Source: Clostridiales bacterium (GTDB taxonomy: Bacteria; Bacillota; Clostridia; Oscillospirales; CAG-382). From it: a stretch of DNA of 11,470 bases. Under the pieces are notes generated by a model that was given only the letters and a program-made list of their open reading frames with translations, searched no databases and was not told where the DNA came from. Position numbers and translations under genes: made by a program. Positions 1-5,735 of this stretch are shown piece by piece. The number at the start of each line of letters is the position of its first letter. The first letter of the stretch is position 1. Where the stretch lies: contig QAKH01000037.1 of NCBI GenBank assembly GCA_003343885.1, positions 1 to 11,470 of the forward strand, read 5' to 3'.

Positions 1-4
1 GTAT

Positions 5-33
5 CGCCGTCAAATCTTAAAAATTTGACGGCG
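5..33. repeat. Perfect 11-bp inverted repeat (hairpin)
   Basis: CGCCGTCAAAT at 5-15 is the exact reverse complement of ATTTGACGGCG at 23-33, with a 7-nt loop. No T-run follows on either strand, so it is not a canonical terminator. It may be the end of an upstream transcription unit or part of a dispersed repeat. Confidence 0.6.
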
Positions 34-46
34 TCCCCGGGAGTCA

Positions 47-78
47 AGAGGGTGCGCACACCCTCTGCGTACTTTTTT
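47..78 (+). terminator. Hairpin plus T-run, possible terminator of an upstream unit
   Basis: AGAGGGTG (47-54) pairs perfectly with CACCCTCT (59-66) around a CGCA loop. Six T residues follow at 73-78, but 6 nt separate stem and T-run, which is a poor fit to an intrinsic terminator. It could end a gene lying to the left of the window. Confidence 0.35.
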
Positions 79-81
79 GGT

Positions 82-107
82 ACTTTTTTCGTACGAGCGA
101 AAAAAGT
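82..107. repeat. T6/A6 hairpin with repeated GTACTTTTTT arm
   Basis: ACTTTTTTCG (82-91) pairs with CGAAAAAAGT (98-107) around a 6-nt loop. The left arm is itself a tandem repeat: GTACTTTTTT occurs at 69-78 and again at 80-89. Because of the A and T runs the hairpin could act as a bidirectional terminator. It lies about 100 bases upstream of the rhamnosidase start. Confidence 0.45.
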
Positions 108-115
108 GCGTACAA

Positions 116-144
116 TTCACACCGTTTGCGTGAACTAAACGCAA
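116..144 (+). promoter_or_regulatory. Overlapping alternative hairpins in rhamnosidase leader
   Basis: TTCAC (116-120) can pair with GTGAA (130-134), and TTGCGT (126-131) can pair with ACGCAA (139-144). The two share bases 130-131 and are mutually exclusive. The second is also a dyad that could be an operator for a sugar-responsive repressor. No convincing -35/-10 pair was found nearby, so function is unknown. Confidence 0.25.
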
Positions 145-187
145 GCGAACAAACACAAATAAACGCCGGAAATATTTAATAAAATCC

Positions 188-206
188 AAAGGAGATGATT
201 TGATTG
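188..206 (+). promoter_or_regulatory. RBS and TTG start of the rhamnosidase
   Basis: AAAGGAG at 188-194 is 9 nt before TTG at 204. The ATG at 195 directly abuts the Shine-Dalgarno sequence and reads ATG-ATT-TGA, so it cannot start the gene; TTG 204 directly follows this stop in the same frame. Confidence 0.7.
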
Positions 207-2381
207 AAAGGCATTAAAGAACAAACCTGGATAAAGGCGGATTTTGCCAAAAAAGGCGACGTATGCCCGGTGTTTAAAAAAAGCTTTCAGCCAAAAGCCG
301 ATGTAAAATCCGCAAAATTGTACGTGACCGCCAAAGGCGTCTATACTGCCTTTCTGAACGATAAGCGGATAGGAGATACTATCCTCACCCCGGGCTGGAC
401 GGTTTACAGCCTGCGCCATCAGTATGAGGAATACGACGTAACCGATTTGTTGGCAGCAAATACACAGAATAACCTGTACATAGTAACCGCTCCCGGCTGG
501 TACCACGGCGAAATATTGAAGCATCACTCCGCAAAAGCAAGACAGTCAGACTGGGACGCCGAAATAATCGCCTTGCTGAATATCGAATACGCCGACGGCA
601 CCGCAGAGCAGATAGCCTCCGATAAAAGCTGGTCCGTCGGTACAGGACCTGTAATTTCTTCGGATTTCTACGGCGGCGAGGTCTACGACGCACGCAAAGA
701 GTACGGAGAGTTCGTTCCCGTAACCGTGTGCCCGGAAAATAAAACCGATATGCTTATCCCCGACGACTCCGACGGCGTGCGTGAACAAATACGCCTGTCA
801 CCCATCGATATAATCACAACGCCTAAAGGTGAAACCGTCATCGATTTCGGTCAGAATATAACAGGATACCCCGAAATAACGGTAAAAGCCTCCGCAGGAG
901 AGAAAATTTCCCTCTCTTTTGCCGAAATTCTCGATAAAGACGGCAATTTCTATAACGAAAACTATCGCTCCGCAGTGTGCAGGTATGAATATACCTGCCG
1001 TGACGGATTTCAGACATATAAACCGCTTCTCACTTTTTACGGCTTCAGATACCTGCGTGTCGATGAGTTCCCGAAAAGCGCTGAATTAACACCTGATTGC
1101 TTTACCGCTGTCGCAGTCTTTTCCTCAATACGCCGTACCGGACACCTCGCAAGCTCAAACGCAAAGCTCAATCAGCTGTTTTCAAATATTTTCTGGGGAC
1201 AGAGATGCAATTTCGTCGACGTTCCCACCGACTGCCCTCAGCGAGACGAACGCCTCGGCTGGACGGGCGACGCTCAGGTCTTTGTAAAGGCCGCAAGCTA
1301 TAACTTCGATATCGAGCGCTTTTTCCGCAAGTGGACTAAAGATATGGCGGCGGATATAAAACGCTTCGGCAGAGTAGGTTTTGTCGTGCCGAACGTCTTC
1401 GATGACTCGAATACAAGCCCTGCCTGGGGCGACGCGGCGGTAATCGTGCCGTGGCAGATCTATCTGACATACGGCGATAAGTCGTTTCTTGAACAGAATA
1501 TCGATACCATGATTTCCCACGTCGAGCTTATCACCTCCATGACCGAGGAGCCGTATACCTGGAAAGGCGGCACACATATGCACTGCTTCGGCGACTGGCT
1601 CGGCATGGACGCGCCTGCCGGAAGCTATAAGGGAAGTACCCGTGACGCGCTTATCTGTGCGGCTTACTACGCCTATGATGTCGAGATACTCGCAAAGGCG
1701 CTGGAAGCGCTTGGCCGTGACGCCTCTGATTATAGAAAGCTGTACGAAAAAATAAGAGAAAAATTCCGAAAGGATTTCCCGGAATACCTCACTCAGACCG
1801 AATACGTCCTCGCACTTCATTTCCGCCTTGCGGAGGATATGAAAAAATCCGCGTCAGAGCTTGCGGAAATGATACATAAAAACGGCGACCGCTTAACTAC
1901 CGGATTTGTCGGAACTCCGTATCTCCTCCATGCGCTGAGCGATAACGGATACGCCGACCTTGCGTATACGCTCCTTTTGCAGGAAGCGTACCCGTCATGG
2001 CTGTTTTCGGTAAATATGGGAGCTACTACCATGTGGGAGCACTGGGACGGCATAAACGATAAAGGCGAAGTATGGAGCAAGGATATGAACTCCTTTAACC
2101 ATTACGCCTACGGCTCGGTTGCCGACTGGGTGTACGAAAAAGCAGCCGGCATACAGCTTGACGAGAAAAATCCAGGCTTTGCTGCCGTTACCGTCGCACC
2201 TATTCCGGATAAAAGACTGGGAATGCTTGAAGCGTCAATTGATACAAGACACGGAACGGTAAGCTCAAAGTGGTACTATAAGGACGGAAAATGCCGTTAT
2301 GAAATAACAGTGCCGGTAAATGCACGTATAATTATAGACGGCAAGGCACGGGAAGCAGAAAAAGGAACTTATTTCTTCTAA
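204..2381 (+). CDS. Alpha-L-rhamnosidase, glycoside hydrolase family 78
   Basis: Predicted to release terminal alpha-L-rhamnose from glycans, glycosides or oligosaccharides by the inverting mechanism of GH78. Seen in the sequence: an N-terminal beta-rich lectin-like domain (about residues 1-180, with the conserved stretch around LNDKRIGDTILTPGW), a second beta domain (about 190-305), the (alpha/alpha)6 catalytic barrel (about 310-650) and a C-terminal beta domain. The family signature DCPQRDERLGWTGD spans residues 343-356, with E349 the expected general acid. TTMWEHWDG at 608-616 carries E612, the expected catalytic base, and SFNHYAYGSVADWVY follows. At 725 residues it is somewhat shorter than many GH78 enzymes, suggesting loss of an extra N-terminal module. 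There is no signal peptide, so it is probably cytoplasmic and acts on imported rhamnosides. Start: TTG at 204, 9 nt after AAAGGAG (188-194); the nearest in-frame ATG (195) is cut off by TGA at 201. The next gene starts 1 nt after the stop. Family assignment is very secure; exact substrate is unknown. Confidence 0.95.
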   Translation: MKGIKEQTWIKADFAKKGDVCPVFKKSFQPKADVKSAKLYVTAKGVYTAFLNDKRIGDTILTPGWTVYSLRHQYEEYDVTDLLAANTQNNLYIVTAPGWYHGEILKHHSAKARQSDWDAEIIALLNIEYADGTAEQIASDKSWSVGTGPVISSDFYGGEVYDARKEYGEFVPVTVCPENKTDMLIPDDSDGVREQIRLSPIDIITTPKGETVIDFGQNITGYPEITVKASAGEKISLSFAEILDKDGNFYNENYRSAVCRYEYTCRDGFQTYKPLLTFYGFRYLRVDEFPKSAELTPDCFTAVAVFSSIRRTGHLASSNAKLNQLFSNIFWGQRCNFVDVPTDCPQRDERLGWTGDAQVFVKAASYNFDIERFFRKWTKDMAADIKRFGRVGFVVPNVFDDSNTSPAWGDAAVIVPWQIYLTYGDKSFLEQNIDTMISHVELITSMTEEPYTWKGGTHMHCFGDWLGMDAPAGSYKGSTRDALICAAYYAYDVEILAKALEALGRDASDYRKLYEKIREKFRKDFPEYLTQTEYVLALHFRLAEDMKKSASELAEMIHKNGDRLTTGFVGTPYLLHALSDNGYADLAYTLLLQEAYPSWLFSVNMGATTMWEHWDGINDKGEVWSKDMNSFNHYAYGSVADWVYEKAAGIQLDEKNPGFAAVTVAPIPDKRLGMLEASIDTRHGTVSSKWYYKDGKCRYEITVPVNARIIIDGKAREAEKGTYFF

Positions 2382-2382
2382 A

Positions 2383-3483
2383 ATGAAACATAATGGGAAA
2401 GATTCAGTAAAAAAGCTTGTTAAGTCAACGCTTGAAAAGTATTCGTCCGGAAACGTAAACGCACAAGCACTGAAAAACATCTTGGGCGCAAAGGGTTATA
2501 CCGTCATACGGTACAGCGCTCTTGACGTTTCGGAAGAAACCGAAAGGCTTATGTCCACACTTGGAGTGACAGAAATTTCCCGGCAAACCGACTCTTTTAC
2601 ATACTTGGATAACGTTCGCCGCATAGTTTTTATACGAAAGGATATTTCTGATGACGAATTCCTGTACCTTCTTGCCCTTGAACTCGGACGTATTCTCACG
2701 ACTTCTTTCAGAGGCTCGTGCATTGTTTCCGGAAACTCGCAGGACGAGGCGGAGGCAAGGGAATTTGCTTATCATGTAACCGACATAGCCCGGCACGGGA
2801 TATTTTATAACATGAGCAAATTCTATCCCATCCAGACTGTTATTGTTTCTGCGGTACTTGCCTCTTTCATAATCGTTTTTGCGTGTGTTTCTTTGGCACT
2901 TCCGGGATTGTACAGCAAAAATGCGTTGCAGAATGATACTAATCAGGAACTTGCTGTTTCGGCTATATCACGAGGCGTGGAAGATTCTTCAAAGCCGAAT
3001 CAACAGGCGGAAGATTTGTCAGCACCGGAAAATCCCACGGCAGACGGAAACAGTTCGGAATACGAAAATAATCCGGACAGCCTTAACTCAAACATTATTA
3101 CCTCCGAAGGCAATACCTCCGAAGGCAATAACTTGGATGGCAATAATTCGGGTGGTGTCAACTCACAACAAAATGTTAACCCGGCGGATAATCAGAACTT
3201 ATCCAAAACTGCTGACAATTCCGGGGGCGTGGAAAACAGCACCGAGAGCGTTGAAAACACCGAAACTTCCGTAACCGGCACACAACAGACCGTGGATGAA
3301 AACTCTGCTTCTCAGCAGTCCTTTGTCGTACCGGAAGAACAGCGTGTATACTACGCAACGCCCAACGGTACAAAGTACCATCTGCCCGGCTGCGGTTACA
3401 TAAAGGGCAAAGAAGTAAAAGAGCTGTCGCACGATGACATCGTCAGCGGAAAATATACGCCATGCTCACGTTGCTTTGGATGA
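2383..3483 (+). CDS. Membrane protein: degenerate ImmA/IrrE-like domain, Asn/Ser-rich linker, C-terminal zinc knuckle
   Basis: Not a gene I can name. Residues 1-135 follow the layout of the ImmA/IrrE (COG2856-type) metallopeptidase domain: a helical start, a strand ending RRIVFIRKDIS (79-89), a helix at the HExxH position, then EAEAREFA (122-129) where the family carries a third-ligand Glu before an FA pair. The HELGH motif reads L-E-L-G-R (99-103): the Glu remains but both zinc-binding His are gone, so peptidase activity is unlikely. One transmembrane helix lies at about 150-176 and, with no earlier signal peptide, predicts an N-in topology. Residues 180-318 are a low-complexity Asn/Ser/Glu/Thr linker. 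The C-terminus has H333-x3-C337 and C361-x2-C364, resembling the small Ada-like zinc domain found at the ends of many Firmicutes proteins. The start is 1 nt after the rhamnosidase stop, so the two are probably co-translated. The closest Shine-Dalgarno (GGAA, 2364-2367) is far from the ATG, which also favours coupling. The fold assignment of the first domain is inference by eye. Confidence 0.8.
   Translation: MKHNGKDSVKKLVKSTLEKYSSGNVNAQALKNILGAKGYTVIRYSALDVSEETERLMSTLGVTEISRQTDSFTYLDNVRRIVFIRKDISDDEFLYLLALELGRILTTSFRGSCIVSGNSQDEAEAREFAYHVTDIARHGIFYNMSKFYPIQTVIVSAVLASFIIVFACVSLALPGLYSKNALQNDTNQELAVSAISRGVEDSSKPNQQAEDLSAPENPTADGNSSEYENNPDSLNSNIITSEGNTSEGNNLDGNNSGGVNSQQNVNPADNQNLSKTADNSGGVENSTESVENTETSVTGTQQTVDENSASQQSFVVPEEQRVYYATPNGTKYHLPGCGYIKGKEVKELSHDDIVSGKYTPCSRCFG
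3100..3144 (+). repeat. 15-bp in-frame minisatellite in the linker
   Basis: ACCTCCGAAGGCAAT occurs twice in tandem (3100-3114, 3115-3129), followed by a diverged third unit (3130-3144). They encode TSEGN, TSEGN and NLDGN. The unit length keeps the reading frame, so the linker can change length by slippage. Confidence 0.8.
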
Positions 3484-3551
3484 TTGGGTTAAAATATATA
3501 ATAATTGGCAATTTGCACAAAAAACGCAATATTTTTTATATAATTTACGTA

Positions 3552-3580
3552 TTTATATTTTTTCCGGAATGTAGTATAAT
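3552..3580 (+). promoter_or_regulatory. Candidate promoter of the solute-binding protein
   Basis: TATAAT at 3575-3580 is a perfect -10 box, and TTTATA at 3552-3557 matches the -35 consensus at 4 of 6 positions with a 17-nt spacer. Start of transcription would be near 3587, leaving a leader of about 45 nt. The surrounding DNA is very AT-rich, so chance TATAAT matches are likely; another occurs at 3539-3544. There is no clear terminator between the preceding gene and this site. Confidence 0.5.
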
Positions 3581-3630
3581 CATAATGCATATATAAGTGC
3601 AGCAAAAAATAATTAAAAGGAGCAGTTGAC

Positions 3631-5112
3631 ATGAAAAAAAGAATCATGATAGCCGCTCTTGCAGTTGCAGCGGTTTTTGCACTGTCCGCTTGTAAGCAAG
3701 ACGAGCAACCTGATGACACGGTAACACCGGATAACACAGATCAAAATCAGCAAACTCAGACAGATGACGGGTCAGACAATGAAGAACAAGATATAGACTA
3801 TCTTTCGGATTTGTCCACAGAAAGATATGACGGATATGAATTCCGTATTTTGATCAGAAAAGACAAGATCACTGACCAGTATTTCGAGGAGCCTCCGGAG
3901 GATATTGTTGACGACGCAATATACAAGAGAAACAAGCTTGTAGAGGAAATGTACGGCATCACCATTACCGCAACCGAATCCTCAAGCAACGACTATGAAA
4001 TAGACGCACTAAACTCTATTCTTGCAGGCGATGACGCATACGACGTTATATTCCCGCACTCAAGAGCTGCGTTTACATATGCTGTTCAGGGAGCGGTATA
4101 CAACATCAACGACATCGAGGCAATCCATACCGAAAAGCCCTGGTGGTCACAGGATATAATAGACAGCTGTGATGTAAACGGACATTTGTATGTTCTCGAC
4201 GGCGATATTTCAATGCACAGACTTTCATTCGCAATGTGTATGTACTTCAACAAGAGAATCTTTGACGAACTCGGTTTCGACTATCCCTACAAGGCAGTGC
4301 TCGACGGCGATTGGACGTTTGACGAATTTGCATACTATGCTAAAAAGGGTGGAAGCGACCTCAACGGTGACGGCGTTATGGATCCTGAAACCGACCAGTA
4401 CGGTTTCTACTGCCAGGAATGGGGCGCTCCGATAGAGATACTTTATACCGGCGGTCAGAAGATTTACGATAAAAACGAAGAGGGCGTTCTCGAGCTAACG
4501 CTGTATTCCAACAAGACTGTTGAGATTTTTGATGAATTTTTCAGCCTTATGGACAATGAGGCTTGTTTCCTTCATTTGACCAATGACCCCAAGAATTATG
4601 ACGGTCCTAATTTGTTCTCTGAAGGTCGTGCAATGATAGCCGGAAACAACCTCGGTTCTGCCAAGGGTTTCAGAAACATGGACGATGATTTCGGAATTAT
4701 TCCTTATCCTAAATTTGATGAGGATGACGAATACGCAACTATCGTAAACGGTCACGCGCATCTGCTTGTTATTCCGATAACAGTTGAAGACGTTGAGCGT
4801 ACCGGCTCAATTATCGAAGCGCTTTGCGCAATCGGTTCACGTGACGTTGTTCCTGCGTTCTATGATGTTTCACTTAAGACAAAGTACACTCGTGACGAAG
4901 AGTCTGAGGCAATGATGGATATTATTAAGGACAGCGTCGTATACGATATCGGATACGTTGCCGGCGGTGTCGGAGGCCTTTCTTCCGTAGGAAGAGAGCT
5001 TGCGCGTTCTACAACTCATGATTTCGCTTCTTACTACGCTGCGCAGGAAAGCAGTGCGCAGATAGCGCTTGAGGAATTCAATGAATCATACGGCGGAATA
5101 GAAGCTGACTGA
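3631..5112 (+). CDS. Extracellular solute-binding lipoprotein of a carbohydrate ABC transporter
   Basis: Captures a sugar or oligosaccharide at the outer face of the membrane and delivers it to an ABC permease. A lipoprotein signal peptide is clear: basic start MKKR, hydrophobic stretch, lipobox L18-S19-A20-C21. A disordered Asp/Gln/Thr-rich tether (about 22-55) follows. The mature part has the periplasmic-binding-protein type 2 layout: first lobe from about 68, with LAGDDAYDVIF (131-141) in the usual position after the first strands. A calcium-loop-like segment DLNGDGVMD (243-251) follows, as in several clostridial sugar-binding proteins, and EGRAMIAGNN (331-340) matches the recurrent 'F..G.ama' strand. 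At 493 residues it is normal length for these. RBS AAAAGGAG (3615-3622) is 8 nt before the ATG. No permease or ATPase gene adjoins it; a strong terminator follows, so it is an orphan subunit here. Ligand unknown; rhamnosides are a guess from the neighbour only. Confidence 0.9.
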   Translation: MKKRIMIAALAVAAVFALSACKQDEQPDDTVTPDNTDQNQQTQTDDGSDNEEQDIDYLSDLSTERYDGYEFRILIRKDKITDQYFEEPPEDIVDDAIYKRNKLVEEMYGITITATESSSNDYEIDALNSILAGDDAYDVIFPHSRAAFTYAVQGAVYNINDIEAIHTEKPWWSQDIIDSCDVNGHLYVLDGDISMHRLSFAMCMYFNKRIFDELGFDYPYKAVLDGDWTFDEFAYYAKKGGSDLNGDGVMDPETDQYGFYCQEWGAPIEILYTGGQKIYDKNEEGVLELTLYSNKTVEIFDEFFSLMDNEACFLHLTNDPKNYDGPNLFSEGRAMIAGNNLGSAKGFRNMDDDFGIIPYPKFDEDDEYATIVNGHAHLLVIPITVEDVERTGSIIEALCAIGSRDVVPAFYDVSLKTKYTRDEESEAMMDIIKDSVVYDIGYVAGGVGGLSSVGRELARSTTHDFASYYAAQESSAQIALEEFNESYGGIEAD

Positions 5113-5160
5113 TATAGGATTTACGATTTACATAAAGGCTTAATGCCTGTAAATGAGTCG

Positions 5161-5195
5161 ATGTCCGACCTTTCAAAGGTCGGACATTTTTTATT
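5161..5195 (+). terminator. Intrinsic terminator after the solute-binding protein
   Basis: ATGTCCGACC (5161-5170) pairs perfectly with GGTCGGACAT (5178-5187) around TTTCAAA, which can itself pair further. The T-rich tract TTTTTTATTT follows from 5187. It lies about 50 nt after the stop codon. Confidence 0.92.
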
Positions 5196-5213
5196 TGTAT
5201 ACGTTTGTATACG
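5194..5213. repeat. Perfect tandem duplication, 2 x 10 bp
   Basis: TTTGTATACG at 5194-5203 is repeated exactly at 5204-5213. Each unit contains the palindrome GTATAC. It begins in the T-tract of the preceding terminator. Confidence 0.9.
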
Positions 5214-5217
5214 GATT

Positions 5218-5247
5218 ATAAAGTATGTGTTCATAAAGTATGTGTTC
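5218..5247. repeat. Perfect tandem duplication, 2 x 15 bp
   Basis: ATAAAGTATGTGTTC at 5218-5232 is repeated exactly at 5233-5247. It lies 4 bases after the 2 x 10 bp repeat. No partial third copy is visible. Confidence 0.9.
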
Positions 5248-5332
5248 AGTGATTTAAAGGCGGTATTTGTAAAAGCAAAAGAGATAAACGGATAAATATT
5301 GATAAAAAACTTTATGAAATTGCTTTTAATGC

Positions 5333-5361
5333 TTGCAAAGCTCGGAAGCGGTTGGTATAAT
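5333..5361 (+). promoter_or_regulatory. Promoter-like sequence without an evident gene
   Basis: TTGCAA (5333-5338; 4 of 6 matches), a 17-nt spacer and TATAAT (5356-5361), preceded by TGG so that it also forms an extended -10. Transcription would start near 5368 and run into the hairpin repeat. No protein gene with a usable RBS follows. Confidence 0.55.
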
Positions 5362-5424
5362 GCACTTAAGAATAATGGAAATCCGGAGTGATTTTTATAA
5401 ATACTGCGTTATTAGTGGCAGCGC

Positions 5425-5452
5425 TTTTTGCCGCCCTGCTTTGCGGCAAAAA
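5425..5452 (+). repeat. Perfect 10-bp hairpin next to dispersed repeat
   Basis: TTTTTGCCGC (5425-5434) pairs exactly with GCGGCAAAAA (5443-5452) around an 8-nt loop. ATTGTTTTT follows shortly after, so it could act as a terminator for a transcript from 5368. Its right arm is the beginning of the dispersed repeat. Confidence 0.6.
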
Positions 5453-5536
5453 TATTGTTTTTCCCCCGCTTTTTCTAAAAAAGCGGGCGGGGTTTGGGGT
5501 GGAACCCCATAAAAACGGGGTATGGGGCAGAGCCAC
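5443..5536 (+). repeat. Dispersed GC-rich hairpin repeat, copy A
   Basis: This segment matches the reverse complement of 10523-10597 over about 70 bases. Shared order: CGGCAAAA, ATATTGTTTTT, a CCGC-T5/A5-GCGG hairpin (5465-5487), CGGGGTTTGGGG, a small hairpin (5496-5508) and CCATAAA. Stem pairs differ between copies in a compensating way. It looks like a non-coding intergenic repeat family; short reading frames through it are repeat-derived. Its extent to the right (another GGGG block and GGGGCAGAGCC) is uncertain. Confidence 0.8.
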
Positions 5537-5666
5537 ATCATACATCATTCAAGACATATGTAATATTTTAACAATATTTTACAAACATATACCGATGTTT
5601 CAACAAATGTTGGTTTAAAATTTATAAAAAAATACGCATGAATGTTCTGAAATTGGGCAAAAACGA

Positions 5667-5695
5667 TTGACAAGCAGTGCAAATCGTGGTATTAT
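5667..5695 (+). promoter_or_regulatory. Promoter of the secreted-protein operon
   Basis: A perfect TTGACA (5667-5672), a 17-nt spacer and TATTAT (5690-5695; 5 of 6). Transcription should start near 5702, giving a leader of about 34 nt. This shows that the in-frame TTG at 5667 is the -35 box and not a start codon. Confidence 0.88.
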
Positions 5696-5735
5696 TGTAT
5701 CGGTAATAGTTTACTTCTATAATCGGAGGTGTTGT

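Larger units (their letters stand above)
5113..5735 (+). other. Gene-poor stretch of 623 bp
   Basis: No convincing protein gene is present. From left to right it holds the terminator at 5161-5195, two tandem duplications (5194-5213 and 5218-5247), AT-rich spacer, a promoter-like sequence (5333-5361), a perfect 10-bp hairpin (5425-5452), the GC-rich dispersed repeat (5443-5536), more AT-rich spacer, and the promoter and RBS of the next operon (5667-5735). Confidence 0.8.

Noticed and set aside
126..144. Catabolite-response (CRE) operator before the rhamnosidase
   Set aside because: The dyad TTGCGT/ACGCAA has a 7-nt centre and lacks the TGWAANCGNTNWCA pattern.
1182..1820. A 212-codon minus-strand frame
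   Set aside because: It lies wholly opposite the catalytic core of the GH78 gene and shows no recognisable domain or RBS.
3513..3536. Terminator after the membrane protein (TTGC ... GCAA then T-run)
   Set aside because: The stem is only 4 bp with a 9-nt loop in AT-rich DNA; too weak to call.
5194..5247. CRISPR-like repeats
   Set aside because: The copies are directly adjacent without spacers, and units are only 10 and 15 bp.
5388..5618. A 76-codon plus-strand reading frame starting with GTG
   Set aside because: It runs through the hairpin (5425-5452) and dispersed repeat copy A, its start overlaps the only GGAG, and its composition reflects the repeat. It is most likely repeat-derived, not a gene.
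5667..5735. Upstream extension of the first secreted protein to TTG 5667
   Set aside because: The TTG is part of the TTGACA -35 box, the extension adds residues before a normal signal peptide, and ATG 5736 has a good RBS.
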